NCBI GenBank assembly: GCA_036504995.1
Contig: DASXUG010000005.1
Location: 62,001-126,000, forward strand
DNA length: 64,000 nt
DNA from: DASXUG01 sp036504995
Lineage (GTDB): Bacteria > Pseudomonadota > Gammaproteobacteria > Burkholderiales > Methylophilaceae
Reading direction: 5' to 3'
In this document: positions 52,176-62,199 of the stretch, one piece after another
How the letters are laid out: each line of letters starts with the position of its first letter
How positions within the stretch are numbered: the first letter of the stretch is position 1
Notes under the pieces: generated by a model
Told to the model about the DNA's origin: nothing
Databases searched by the model: none
Seen by the model: the letters and a program-made list of their open reading frames with translations, nothing else
Translations under genes and position numbers: made by a program

Positions 52176-53674
52176 GTCAAAAAATAATTGGTCATTACAT
52201 CAACGGGCAACATATTGCAGGCACCAGCGCACGTTTTGGCGATGTCTACAACCCAGCAACAGGCGAGGTGCAGGCCAAGCTTAGCTATGCCAACGTAGAT
52301 GAAGTAGACCGTGCAATTGGCTCAGCGCAAGCAGCTTTTCCTGCTTGGTCTGCCACACCCGCCTTAAAACGCGCACGTATTTTATTTAAATTTAAAGCAC
52401 TATTAGATGAGCATGCTAACGAGCTCGCCAAAGCCATCTCCTTGGAGCACGGCAAAACTATCAGCGATGCACGTGGTGAAGTCACCCGCGGCATCGAAGT
52501 GGTGGAGTTTGCCTGTGGTGCGCCGCATTTACTAAAAGGGGAATTTAACGACCAAGTAGGTACGGGTATAGACACTTACAGCATGCATCAAGCACTGGGC
52601 GTAGTGGCTGGCATTACGCCGTTTAACTTCCCCGTGATGGTGCCGTTGTGGATGATCCCGATGGCGTTGGCCACGGGCAATACCTTTGTACTCAAACCTT
52701 CAGAAAAGACACCTAGTGCCAGTTTAATGCTGGCTGATTTATTAGCACAGGCAGGTTTGCCTGCTGGCGTATTCAACTTAGTCAATGGCGACAAAGAGGC
52801 GGTTGATGTGCTGCTAAGCGACAAACGGATTCAAGCCGTTAGCTTTGTAGGCTCCACCCCGATAGCTGAATACATCTACAGCACTGGTACAAAAAATGGC
52901 AAACGCGTACAAGCCTTAGGCGGCGCTAAAAACCATTTAGTGGTCATGCCCGATGCCGATTTAGACCAAGTAGCAGATGCCTTGATCGGTGCTGGCTATG
53001 GCTCAGCAGGCGAACGCTGTATGGCTATTTCTGTCGCGGTGACGGTTGGCAATATCGGTGATGCATTAGTGGCTAAGCTGCAAGACAAAGTAAAAACCAT
53101 CACCATCGACCAAGGTCTGAATGAGCAGGCTGACATGGGGCCTTTAGTCACGCCGCAACACTTTGCCAAGGTCAAACAGTACGTGGATTTAGGCGTTACT
53201 GAAGGCGCAAAATTAGTGATCGATGGCAGAGGTTACCAGCATGCAGGCCATGAAAAAGGGTTCTTTTTAGCACCCTGCCTGTTCGACCATGTGACGGCAA
53301 ATATGCGCATCTACCAAGAAGAGATTTTTGGCCCCGTGCTGTCTATCGTCCGCACCGATAACTTTGAGCAAGCGCTGCAACTGGTGAACGACCATGAATT
53401 CGGTAATGGCACTGCCATTTTTACCCGCGATGGCGAAGTCGCCCGAGAGTTTACCAGTCGCGTACAAGCTGGCATGGTGGGCGTCAATGTGGCGATTCCC
53501 GTGCCGATTGCATTTCATAGCTTTGGTGGCTGGAAGCGATCACTATTTGGCGATCACCATATCTACGGCATGGAAGGCATACGCTTTTATACACGTCTTA
53601 AAACTACGACTTCACGCTGGCCCTCTGCCAACAAAGCCGCTGGCGCTGAGTTTGTGATGCCAACGATGAAGTAG
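52172..53674 (+). CDS. mmsA: CoA-acylating methylmalonate-semialdehyde dehydrogenase
   Basis: A 500-residue aldehyde dehydrogenase that oxidises malonate or methylmalonate semialdehyde to acetyl- or propionyl-CoA. The catalytic Cys is in GSAGERCMAISVAV, with FNFPVMVPLWMIPMA and ISLEHGKTISDARGE typical of the MmsA branch. The partner aminotransferase is directly upstream. Confidence 0.93.
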   Translation: MSQKIIGHYINGQHIAGTSARFGDVYNPATGEVQAKLSYANVDEVDRAIGSAQAAFPAWSATPALKRARILFKFKALLDEHANELAKAISLEHGKTISDARGEVTRGIEVVEFACGAPHLLKGEFNDQVGTGIDTYSMHQALGVVAGITPFNFPVMVPLWMIPMALATGNTFVLKPSEKTPSASLMLADLLAQAGLPAGVFNLVNGDKEAVDVLLSDKRIQAVSFVGSTPIAEYIYSTGTKNGKRVQALGGAKNHLVVMPDADLDQVADALIGAGYGSAGERCMAISVAVTVGNIGDALVAKLQDKVKTITIDQGLNEQADMGPLVTPQHFAKVKQYVDLGVTEGAKLVIDGRGYQHAGHEKGFFLAPCLFDHVTANMRIYQEEIFGPVLSIVRTDNFEQALQLVNDHEFGNGTAIFTRDGEVAREFTSRVQAGMVGVNVAIPVPIAFHSFGGWKRSLFGDHHIYGMEGIRFYTRLKTTTSRWPSANKAAGAEFVMPTMK

Positions 53675-53686
53675 AATTAAACACAA

Positions 53687-54892
53687 GTGGTAGATCAAAA
53701 CTCAATTTCGCCTCAACGGCGCTTGGGCAGCATTGTTGCGCTTAACGCAGTTTCCATATTGGCTCAGTTTGGGCAATACGGGCTAGGCACAACACTTATC
53801 CCTATTGGCCTGAAGGCCAGGAATGCTGGCGCCGAAAGCATAGGCGTCGCTAGCTCCGCCTTGTGGTGTGGCATGCTTGTTGGCTTACTGATTGCAGGGC
53901 AACTTACTCGCACATTAGGCTATAGAACCACCCTAATAGTAGGCATCCTTTTGAGTGCATTGAGCTTTATTTTAATGCCGTTGGTGGATTGGCAGCTGTG
54001 GGCGATACCCGCCGCTATAATCGGTTTTGGTCTAGGTCTGCGCTGGATTGCACTTGAAACATGGCTTTATCGAATTATTCCCACCAAAGCTCAAGGGCGT
54101 ATCATTGGCATTCATGAATCACTATTAGCAACTGCCGCTTTTTTAGGGCCGTTGATGATGGTGACCATGGATCCCTTGAAGCCTGATGCATTTTGGCTAG
54201 CCGCCGCAGTCATGCTATTTGGCTTTGTTCCCCTATGCTTCGCGCAAACCATTCCTGCGCACAGTTTGGAGGAAACAACGGCCACTGCATCAAAAGTCAG
54301 ACCAAACTTAAAGTTTAACTTGAGACAAAAATGGCAATATTGGCTAGGATTCGGTGCTGTTGTCGCAGGGCTAGGCGGCTATGTTGAGGGTAGCTTACTC
54401 GCATTTATTCCCGTCTACACCGCTGATATTGGCTTTACTGCCGCAGATGCTGCTTGGCTACTCACCATTTTTCAAATTGGTGCGATGGCATTTCAGTTTC
54501 CAGTGGGCTGGATGGCTGACCATTATGGTTTACTTAAAACCACAAAAGCTTGTGCTGCTATTGCCTTCGCGGGGCTATTATCAGCCATTGCATTTGGCGC
54601 ACAATTACCAATATTAACCATTACCACATTTATGCTTGGTGGCTCGATAGCCAGCACCCTGTCACTCGGACTTATTTGGGCTGTGCACAACAACACTGGC
54701 GCAATCATCACCAACAAAGTAAAGCAGGTATCAGTCACATACACTGCACTATCGGCAATAGGCCCACTCATTACGGGCTTCGTAATCAACGGCAGTTCTA
54801 GTAACTGCCTATTTTGGCAACAACTTATCTTGGTGCTGGTCTTACTCGTATTTTTGCTCTGCCAGAAAAAAACAGAGCAAAAATCAGGCTGA
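53687..54892 (+). CDS. MFS transporter
   Basis: A 401-residue permease with about 12 helices. GMLVGLLIAGQLTRTLGYRT shows the loop 2-3 motif of the superfamily, and ADHYGLLKTTK occurs in the second half. It begins (GTG) 12 bases after mmsA, so it may import the substrate of that pathway. Substrate unknown. Confidence 0.88.
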   Translation: MVDQNSISPQRRLGSIVALNAVSILAQFGQYGLGTTLIPIGLKARNAGAESIGVASSALWCGMLVGLLIAGQLTRTLGYRTTLIVGILLSALSFILMPLVDWQLWAIPAAIIGFGLGLRWIALETWLYRIIPTKAQGRIIGIHESLLATAAFLGPLMMVTMDPLKPDAFWLAAAVMLFGFVPLCFAQTIPAHSLEETTATASKVRPNLKFNLRQKWQYWLGFGAVVAGLGGYVEGSLLAFIPVYTADIGFTAADAAWLLTIFQIGAMAFQFPVGWMADHYGLLKTTKACAAIAFAGLLSAIAFGAQLPILTITTFMLGGSIASTLSLGLIWAVHNNTGAIITNKVKQVSVTYTALSAIGPLITGFVINGSSSNCLFWQQLILVLVLLVFLLCQKKTEQKSG

Positions 54893-54896
54893 CTGC

Positions 54897-56165
54897 CTAC
54901 TTTACCTTAATTTCCAGTTGCTTCAATTTTCTGTATAAATGCGTTCGCTCAAGCCCAACAATGTCGGCCACTTTACTCATATTTTTGCCAGACTGCGCGA
55001 TATGGTGTTCAAAGTAAATACGCTCAAAAGCATCACGAGCCTCCCGCAGAGGCAGGTCCAAATTAAACGCTACGTTTTGAGTGGCCGCCGCTGTGCTAGC
55101 TGATTGTAACGTTACAAATTGAGTTAACACGCGTACGGTGTCTTCCAGCGTAATTTTATCGCCCAAACTGGTTTGCATTAAATTACGAACCACATTGTCC
55201 AGCTGCATCAAATTGCCTGGCCAATCGGCGTTTCTTAATGCATTAAGTGCTGCCACTTCAAACTCTCGATACTCCATGGCATGGGATTCAACCAGCATCA
55301 TGCTAATTGCGCGAACCAAATCTGGAATATCTTCACGATGATCGACCAGTCTTGGGATAGTTAATGTGCTGGCAGATAGCATTTGCAGCAAATGATTATC
55401 AAACTGGTTAGCGGCTACCAGCTCTGGCAGTGCCATTGAAGTGGCGCACACAATACGAACATCATGCTTATTGGCTTGTGAAATAAGTATCTGCAAACCC
55501 TTTTGCTGGGATTTATTTAGCTGCGCTACCTCTGCAACAAATATCAGACCGCCCGCTGTGTTTTCTAACACTTCGGCTGGGGCTTGCACTAGCGAGTCGT
55601 AGTCAGTCAGTTCTAGCCACGGGGTATTGCGCTCGTGAAGAAACTTAGCACACAACTCTGCCCCGCTACCAACCTCACCGATCAGCAAAAGGCAGGATTT
55701 AGTATGGGTAAGCTGCTCTAGCCTTTGTCTTAGCTCAGAAATTACTGGGCTTTTGCCTAGGCTAAACAAACTCATATCTGACTTTGGTAGTTGCTCACCA
55801 TGCTTTAAAGCAGCAGAAACGGTTTTAAGTAGCTTTTGCAAGGCAATTGGTTTTTCAAGAAAATCAAAGGCACCTATGCGAGTAGCCTCTACCGCGGTAT
55901 CAATGGTACCGTGCCCAGACATCATAACGACAGGCATAGTCAGCATGCCGGTATTGCCCCACTCTTTGAGCAAAGTAATGCCATCACAATCTGGCATCCA
56001 AATGTCTAGTAGCACTAGGTCTGGGCGTGCTTGCATTCTTGATTCACGGGCTTCGGCAGCATTTTCAGCCAAACGCACGTGGTAGCCTTCGTCTTGCAAA
56101 ATATCACGCAATAACTCGCGAATGCCAATTTCATCATCCACTACCAGCACTTGTCTTGCAGTCAT
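54897..56165 (-). CDS. ntrX: NtrX-type response regulator with degenerate AAA+ domain
   Basis: 422 residues. The receiver domain (1-120) is intact: VLVVDDEIGIRELL, phospho-acceptor LLDIWMPDCDG, and MMSGHG. The AAA+ domain (about 140-330) has lost its working parts: Walker A is GEVGSGAEL (Lys replaced by Ala), the Walker B Asp is missing (GGLIFVAEVAQL) and the stretch with GAFTGA is deleted. The C-terminal Fis-type HTH (LERTHLYRKLKQL) remains. Its partner ntrY is 38 bases upstream. So it should bind DNA but not remodel sigma-54. Confidence 0.9.
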   Translation of the reverse strand: MTARQVLVVDDEIGIRELLRDILQDEGYHVRLAENAAEARESRMQARPDLVLLDIWMPDCDGITLLKEWGNTGMLTMPVVMMSGHGTIDTAVEATRIGAFDFLEKPIALQKLLKTVSAALKHGEQLPKSDMSLFSLGKSPVISELRQRLEQLTHTKSCLLLIGEVGSGAELCAKFLHERNTPWLELTDYDSLVQAPAEVLENTAGGLIFVAEVAQLNKSQQKGLQILISQANKHDVRIVCATSMALPELVAANQFDNHLLQMLSASTLTIPRLVDHREDIPDLVRAISMMLVESHAMEYREFEVAALNALRNADWPGNLMQLDNVVRNLMQTSLGDKITLEDTVRVLTQFVTLQSASTAAATQNVAFNLDLPLREARDAFERIYFEHHIAQSGKNMSKVADIVGLERTHLYRKLKQLEIKVK

Positions 56166-56203
56166 CAGTTACTCACTCTTCTCAACTGTTTTTACATTTA
56201 AAG

Positions 56204-58348
56204 TCATTTTTTAGATTTTTTACTTTTTACCACATTATCTTTAATTGGAAAAACTAAGCTTACCATGGCACCACCTTGCGTTAAATTTTCAACGCTAATA
56301 CTGCCGTGATGCTCTTCAATAATTTTTTTCACGATAGCCAGACCTAAACCTGTGCCATGTTTCTTAGTGGTCATATAAGGTTCAAATACTCTAGTTAACA
56401 ACTCTAAAGGAAAACCCGTACCATTATCTTGTACAGTTAAGTATATATTGCTTGCCTGCTGTATCGTACTCACAGCAATTTTTGCATTGGGTTGCCCCTC
56501 TAACGCATCTTGTGCATTTTGCAATAAATTATGCAGCACTTGCCTTAGCATATTAGCATCGCCGACGATCAATGACAGCTGTGGTGCCAGCGTTAAATCA
56601 ATCGAAATAGCTTCTGGTGCATACAGGTCTAACACCTCTAAAATAAGGTGATTCAGGTCAACATCACTAAAATTCACCGCTGGTGCCCTGGCATACTCAC
56701 TAAACTCATTCACCATTGTTTTCATCGCATCGACTTGATTAACGATGGTCGCCGTAGCGCGGCGCAGCATTTCCGCATCGTCACCACTTAACTTGGCAAC
56801 GAGTTTATGCTCCAAACGTTCAGCCGATAGCTGTATAGGCGTAAGTGGATTCTTAATTTCGTGCGCCAAACGCCTTGCAACCTCGCCCCATGCCGCATCG
56901 CGTTGCGCTTGCACCATGGCGGTTATATCATCAAACACAACCAGATAGCCACTATCTGCACTATAAGGCAAACGCGTGCCTCTTAGTAACAGTGTGCGTC
57001 TACCTTGTGCGACGATAATGTCTAATTGCTCCTGCCACTCCCCAGACTCCAGCGCATTAAAATGCGTTAAGATTGTACTCACAAACTCTTTTAATAGCGG
57101 AAACTCTTCACTCAAGCGCGTAAAGGGAAAATCTACGAAGTGACCCAACGTCACATCCAAGATATGGGAAGCAGCAAAGTTATTGGTGCGTAGCTCCGCC
57201 TTATCATCAAGCGTAAGCACGCCTGAGGAAAGGTTTGCCAAAATCGTCTCTAGGTAGCCGCGTGCAGCTTCTACGCGCTCACGGTTGCGTGTTGCTGCCT
57301 CAGTAGCATCTCCCAATTGACGCGTCATACTGTTAAATGACTGTACCAGCACCCCTAACTCATCTTTACCATGTACAGGCAAAACCGTGTCGTACTCTCC
57401 ACGCGCAATTGCTCTCGTCCCCTCCGCCAACACGCCCAACGGGGCTGAAATTCGGCTACTCAAAATAAAGGCGAAAGAAATTGCAGTGAGCAAGGCAAGT
57501 ATCATCACCAAAGTCAACGTTAGCGCAAATACCTCTTTGAGCGACTCTCGGCTGAGCGAAAGCTCTTGGTAATCTTGGTAAACCGATTGCACAGACTCAG
57601 CCGTAGTAGCCAACGCGTTAGGGACTGGCTGCAGCAATTGCAAAATACGTGTTTCACCCGCCAGATCGGTCATATTAATCGGAGTCAGTACTCGCAAATA
57701 CAAGCCCTTGTTGGGGATAGGCTCAATTGAGCCGCGTACATGCAACCGCGCTTGCCGCAGTTGGTCCAAGGTGGGCATATCTGGTAAAAATGTGGTGGCA
57801 TCACTACTAGAGAATGCAAGAATTTTGCCTTGCAGTGTCAATAGCACCGCGTCCTGAACGCCACTTTTTTCGCGCAGATCATTTAACAAATTAAGTTGCG
57901 TACTCTTGGGCTGGAACGCCAAGCTTAACGCCATATTGTCACTTTTTTGCTCAATATCAGCCAGCATAGTATCCAAGGCACTTTGCCCTAAACGCAAGCC
58001 CCCCTCGAGCGCAGCCTCTACCTTGACGTTAAACCATGACTCAATTGAGCGGGTTAAAAAGTTCACCGACACGGTATAAACAATGAGCCCTGGAATGATT
58101 GCCATTAGCGCAAAGGAGGACAGCAGGCGGAAGCTTAGACGGCTGCCAAGGGAACGATCACGAATTTGCTTATAAAAGCGCCATAGCTGTACGCCAATTA
58201 ACACCACAAGCGCAGTAGCCAAGATGATATTTAATGTCAGCAGTATGGAATAATAGTTACCTGCCGCGGCAGTGTTTGCACTGGCATGTGATAACAAATA
58301 AAGCAGAAACGCCCCGAGCAGAGCGCTAAGAAAAACAATATATCTCAT
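56204..58348 (-). CDS. ntrY: NtrY-type membrane sensor histidine kinase
   Basis: 714 residues. N-terminal helices (about 1-60, 75-100, 275-300) flank a periplasmic region. HAMP (about 300-350), a PAS region, HisKA RRLAHEIKNPLTPIQLSAE and the HATPase G-boxes (VQDNGTGFPLELL; TGLGLAIVKKIIEE) follow. The kinase core looks fully functional. It should phosphorylate NtrX. Confidence 0.94.
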   Translation of the reverse strand: MRYIVFLSALLGAFLLYLLSHASANTAAAGNYYSILLTLNIILATALVVLIGVQLWRFYKQIRDRSLGSRLSFRLLSSFALMAIIPGLIVYTVSVNFLTRSIESWFNVKVEAALEGGLRLGQSALDTMLADIEQKSDNMALSLAFQPKSTQLNLLNDLREKSGVQDAVLLTLQGKILAFSSSDATTFLPDMPTLDQLRQARLHVRGSIEPIPNKGLYLRVLTPINMTDLAGETRILQLLQPVPNALATTAESVQSVYQDYQELSLSRESLKEVFALTLTLVMILALLTAISFAFILSSRISAPLGVLAEGTRAIARGEYDTVLPVHGKDELGVLVQSFNSMTRQLGDATEAATRNRERVEAARGYLETILANLSSGVLTLDDKAELRTNNFAASHILDVTLGHFVDFPFTRLSEEFPLLKEFVSTILTHFNALESGEWQEQLDIIVAQGRRTLLLRGTRLPYSADSGYLVVFDDITAMVQAQRDAAWGEVARRLAHEIKNPLTPIQLSAERLEHKLVAKLSGDDAEMLRRATATIVNQVDAMKTMVNEFSEYARAPAVNFSDVDLNHLILEVLDLYAPEAISIDLTLAPQLSLIVGDANMLRQVLHNLLQNAQDALEGQPNAKIAVSTIQQASNIYLTVQDNGTGFPLELLTRVFEPYMTTKKHGTGLGLAIVKKIIEEHHGSISVENLTQGGAMVSLVFPIKDNVVKSKKSKK

Positions 58349-58968
58349 TAAAAGTTAAACACAGGTGTCCAACGATAAGGTTCTGAAACCATCGCCCAGT
58401 TGCCTGAGTTGATGGCCTCAACCTGTAATGGCTTGGGAAGCTGAGACTGATCCAAGCGAACACGCAAGGCCGCATTATAAGTCTCGCCTTTTTTTAGCAT
58501 TGCCTTTTCCAGCACAACCCAGTCACGCAGTTTACCCAGTTCATTTTTTGCTTCAGATAAAGTAGCAAATGTTAGCTGATGATTATCGCGATTGATCAAA
58601 AACTGACGCGACAATGCGTGATAACTTAAAACCACCTTCATTGACAACGTGACAATCTCATCATCAAACCAATAATGGCGTGGCGACACGACTTGAAACT
58701 CAATCAAAAATGTCAGTGGCACGCCTTTATTAATTGCGTCTTCAATTTCAGGGCTAAATGCAACATCAAAATCTGCCTGTAATTTATAGGCCTCGTCTTT
58801 AGCTAACAACTCTGCCTGCTTGATGATTAAGGCACTAACAGTGGGGGTAGTAGTGGTAACGGCAAATAAAGTATGTGAATAGATCATGATGGCCGCGGTC
58901 AGGCCAAGCATGATAAAAGACCTAAGCCAATTATCTTTTTTGTAGCAGTGCGTAAAAGAAGCCATCAT
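58348..58968 (-). CDS. DUF4390 secreted protein
   Basis: 206 residues, DUF4390 family, found next to rsmB and ntrY in betaproteobacteria. A signal or anchor sits at about 17-37 (FIMLGLTAAIMIYSHTLFAV). ATG 58968 keeps a positive n-region but lacks a ribosome site; ATG 58911 is a shorter option. It overlaps rsmB by 38 bases and the ntrY start by 1. Function unknown. Confidence 0.85.
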   Translation of the reverse strand: MMASFTHCYKKDNWLRSFIMLGLTAAIMIYSHTLFAVTTTTPTVSALIIKQAELLAKDEAYKLQADFDVAFSPEIEDAINKGVPLTFLIEFQVVSPRHYWFDDEIVTLSMKVVLSYHALSRQFLINRDNHQLTFATLSEAKNELGKLRDWVVLEKAMLKKGETYNAALRVRLDQSQLPKPLQVEAINSGNWAMVSEPYRWTPVFNF

Positions 58969-60256
58969 GTTGTTTGCAAGGGAGTAGTTGCCTATCTTCC
59001 ATCTTTTCTTTTTGTAAGCTGACTTGTTGTAAATTTACCAGTGGTTCTGACTCTGTTTGCAACACCAAGTTTAATGGAACACGTTCGGCATCTGCATTGT
59101 TTTTCAAAAAATTGTCGATTTGCGCTTGATTTTCCTCATGAAAAATCGAACACGTCACATAAAGTAATTTACCACCCTTTGCCAGCATCTGCCACAAACT
59201 AGACAAAATTAGCGCTTGTTGTTGCGAAAATGACGCAATATCGGCCTCACGCCGCAACCATTTAATATCAACATGGCGTCGCACCACACCAGAGGCGGTA
59301 CAGGGCACATCGGCCAAAATACGGTCAAATAATTTGCCATCCCACCAATCCGATTTACTAGCGTCACCTTGCTTTAAATTTGCGCTTAAGTCTAATCTCG
59401 ATAGATTTTCTGCAACACGTTTCAGACGGATTTCATTATGATCTAGCGCTGTCATTTCTATATTGGCAGATTCCAGCAAATGTCCGGTTTTACCACCTGG
59501 GGCGCAACAGGCATCCAGCACGCGCATTCCATCTTGCACCTCTAAAAACGCAGCCGCTAATTGTGCACCGTAATCTTGAACTGAAACCCATCCATCAGCA
59601 AAGTGAGGGAGCTGTTCAACTGACACTGGCTTTTCAAGTAATAAGGCTACGTCGCCTAGCACGGCTGCAGCATGGCCCGCATCATTTAATAACTGCTGAT
59701 AAGCTGACTGTGTAGTTTTTCTGATATTGACCCGCAACACCATGGGCGGATGTTGATTGCCCGCCTGCAATATGGTCTGCCATTGTTGCGGGTATTGGCT
59801 TTTAATCTTGTTGACCCACCATTGCGGATAAGAATACTTGGCTACATCATCCTCCTGAGAACCTGCAATCAAGCTAGTTTGCTCACGTAAAAAATTACGA
59901 AGCACGCCATTCACCAGACCTTTTGCCCAAGGTAAATTAGTTTTAGAGGCTGCCTTTACCGCTTGATCGACCACCGTAAACGGTTGTGCGGTTTCATAAC
60001 GTAGTTGATAAATAGCGATGAGCAATAAATGGTTAAGCCAAGGGTCTTTTAAAGGCTTTTGCAGCAAGGGCTTAATAAGCGCTTTGAGCTCACCGTAATG
60101 TCGTAAGCAACTATAGCTTAGGTCTTGCGCGACCCCACGTTGCTGGGGCGTAATTTCAGGATGCTGTTTGAAAAGTTGCTCAAGCGTAATCGTTAAATTA
60201 CGCCCAGCAAACACTTCAGAAACCGCTTTTGCGGCAAGATTTTGGGAAATATGCAA
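58931..60256 (-). CDS. rsmB: 16S rRNA m5C967 methyltransferase RsmB
   Basis: 441 residues: an N-terminal NusB-like domain (about 1-140, RGVAQDLSYSCLRHYGEL, TVVDQAVKAASKT) and a Rossmann methyltransferase (VLDACCAPGGKTGHLLES, LADVPCTASGVVRRH, YVTCSIFHEENQ). Catalytic Cys are in PCTASG and TCSIF. It is the true RsmB, unlike the gene at 2767. Confidence 0.95.
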   Translation of the reverse strand: MHISQNLAAKAVSEVFAGRNLTITLEQLFKQHPEITPQQRGVAQDLSYSCLRHYGELKALIKPLLQKPLKDPWLNHLLLIAIYQLRYETAQPFTVVDQAVKAASKTNLPWAKGLVNGVLRNFLREQTSLIAGSQEDDVAKYSYPQWWVNKIKSQYPQQWQTILQAGNQHPPMVLRVNIRKTTQSAYQQLLNDAGHAAAVLGDVALLLEKPVSVEQLPHFADGWVSVQDYGAQLAAAFLEVQDGMRVLDACCAPGGKTGHLLESANIEMTALDHNEIRLKRVAENLSRLDLSANLKQGDASKSDWWDGKLFDRILADVPCTASGVVRRHVDIKWLRREADIASFSQQQALILSSLWQMLAKGGKLLYVTCSIFHEENQAQIDNFLKNNADAERVPLNLVLQTESEPLVNLQQVSLQKEKMEDRQLLPCKQHDGFFYALLQKR

Positions 60257-60341
60257 AACAGGCTTTCATGTAAACAAGCCTTATTTTAACCGCGTATGGC
60301 AAATGTTGCTAACGCCCATTTGCTTAAGAACAAAACGTTTA

Positions 60342-61193
60342 TTAAACCGTCATTGCCATCAGTCTGGCAACGCGCTCTTCAGTTTGCGGATGCGTACTAA
60401 ACAAACCTTGCAAGCCCGCACCAGACAGCGGGTTAATAATCATCATTTGCGCGGTTTCAGGATGCTGCTCCGCTGCATCCATGGGGATTTGATGGGCATA
60501 GCTATGAATTTTCTGTAACGCTGCAGCAAGCGCTTTGGGGTCTCGACTAATTTCAGCACCCCCTTTATCCGCCTCGAACTCGCGCGCACGTGAAATAGCC
60601 ATTTGAATCAGCATCGCCGCCATAGGCGCTAAAATCATCACCAGAATTGCCACCACAGGATGCACACCACGCTCGCGGTCGTGACCGCCTGAAAACAGCA
60701 TACCAAAACTGCCAATAGAGGAAATCGCACCCGCCATAGTCGCTGAAATGGTAGAAATCAAAGTGTCGCGATGTTTAACGTGGGCAAGCTCATGCGCCAT
60801 TACACCACGAAGTTCGCGCTCACTTAGGATACGCATAATACCCGTGGTTGCTGCTACCGCTGCATGCTCAGGATTGCGACCCGTAGCAAATGCATTCGGC
60901 TGATCTTCATTAATCACATACACTTTAGGCATCGGTAACTCGGCATTTTTTGCCAACTCACTGACCATATTGTAATAGTTGCGGAATTGCGTATTGTCTG
61001 GCGTTATTTCCTGCGCGTTGTACATTTTAAGTACCGCTTGGTCTGAAAACCAGTAAGCGTAGACATTCATACCCGCCGCTATAAGCAGCGCTATCATCAT
61101 GCCGTTAGCGCCGCCCAACATGGCACCCACAGCACCGAATAGCACAACAATCCCTGCCATTAAAACGGTGGTTTTAAACCAATTGCCTAACAT
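60342..61193 (-). CDS. htpX: Membrane protease HtpX
   Basis: A 283-residue M48 membrane protease for membrane-protein quality control. Zinc motif AHELAHVKHRDTLI (about 138-151), third ligand in REFEADKGGAEI, and helices at 5-25, 30-50, 155-175 and 185-205. Placed between fmt and rsmB. Confidence 0.95.
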   Translation of the reverse strand: MLGNWFKTTVLMAGIVVLFGAVGAMLGGANGMMIALLIAAGMNVYAYWFSDQAVLKMYNAQEITPDNTQFRNYYNMVSELAKNAELPMPKVYVINEDQPNAFATGRNPEHAAVAATTGIMRILSERELRGVMAHELAHVKHRDTLISTISATMAGAISSIGSFGMLFSGGHDRERGVHPVVAILVMILAPMAAMLIQMAISRAREFEADKGGAEISRDPKALAAALQKIHSYAHQIPMDAAEQHPETAQMMIINPLSGAGLQGLFSTHPQTEERVARLMAMTV

Positions 61194-61269
61194 TGTCTTT
61201 TTCCTTTAGCTGATATGACTCATAAGATGGCGTTAATTTAAAAAAATTCAATCCATTCCAGCAAAAAAA

Positions 61270-62193
61270 CTAGGTGAATTTTTCACCCAGCTTTACCGCA
61301 TGTCCTCTTACGAAGTCTTGTGCAGACAATTGCTTACCACCAGGTAACTGAATAGTTTCGATACAAATTAAATCATGGCCGCAGGCGACTTGTATTCCAT
61401 GTTCAAAACCTATAATTTCACCTTGTGCCCCAGCGCCTGCCTGCTCAACTGCAAACCAAATCTTGCATACTTCGCCCCGAAAATTTGCAGTAGCAACAGG
61501 AAATGGATTGAACGCACGAATCTGACGAGAAACTTCATTGGCAGATTTTGCCCAATCAATAGGTGCTTCCGACTTCTGAATTTTATGGGCATAGTTGACC
61601 AATGACTCATCTTGCTCCTCTGCTGGCAGTTTGCCATTTGCTACAAGCTGAACCAAAGCTTCCACCATTAGCCTTGCACCATGGTTGGCAAGCTGATCAT
61701 GCAACGTTTGCGTAGTATCACGTGCGGTAATCGGCACTTCCGCTTTCGCAATCATGGCGCCAGCGTCTAACGCGGGTACGACCTCCATAATCGTTACGCC
61801 TGTTGTCTGATCGCCAGTCTGTAAAGCGCGATGAATAGGCGCCGCACCTCGCCAGCGCGGCAACAGGGAGGCATGAATATTGTAGCAGCCGAGCTTAGGC
61901 ATATTCAGCACAGTGGTAGGGATAATCAAGCCATAGGCTGCAACCACCATCACATCTGCTTGCGCGGCAGCAATGACTTCTTGTACCTCTTGTGGCTTTA
62001 ATGTCTCAGGCTGAAACACCTGCAAGTTATGCCGCAGCGCCAGCTCTTTTACTGGACTAGCGCGTAACTTCATCCCTCGTCCTGCAGGCCTATCTGGCTG
62101 AGTAAGCACTAACACGACCTCAAATCCAGCCGCAATAATGGCCGCTAACGCAGGCACAGCAAATTCTGGCGTACCAGCGTATATCACTCTCAT
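61270..62193 (-). CDS. fmt: Methionyl-tRNA formyltransferase
   Basis: 307 residues. Formylates initiator Met-tRNA using 10-formyl-THF. Features: IYAGTPEFAVPALAA, AAYGLIIPTTVL, NIHASLLPRWRGAAPI and the C-terminal domain for tRNA binding. The start is 6 bases after def's stop. Confidence 0.96.
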   Translation of the reverse strand: MRVIYAGTPEFAVPALAAIIAAGFEVVLVLTQPDRPAGRGMKLRASPVKELALRHNLQVFQPETLKPQEVQEVIAAAQADVMVVAAYGLIIPTTVLNMPKLGCYNIHASLLPRWRGAAPIHRALQTGDQTTGVTIMEVVPALDAGAMIAKAEVPITARDTTQTLHDQLANHGARLMVEALVQLVANGKLPAEEQDESLVNYAHKIQKSEAPIDWAKSANEVSRQIRAFNPFPVATANFRGEVCKIWFAVEQAGAGAQGEIIGFEHGIQVACGHDLICIETIQLPGGKQLSAQDFVRGHAVKLGEKFT

Positions 62194-62199
62194 AAAAAA

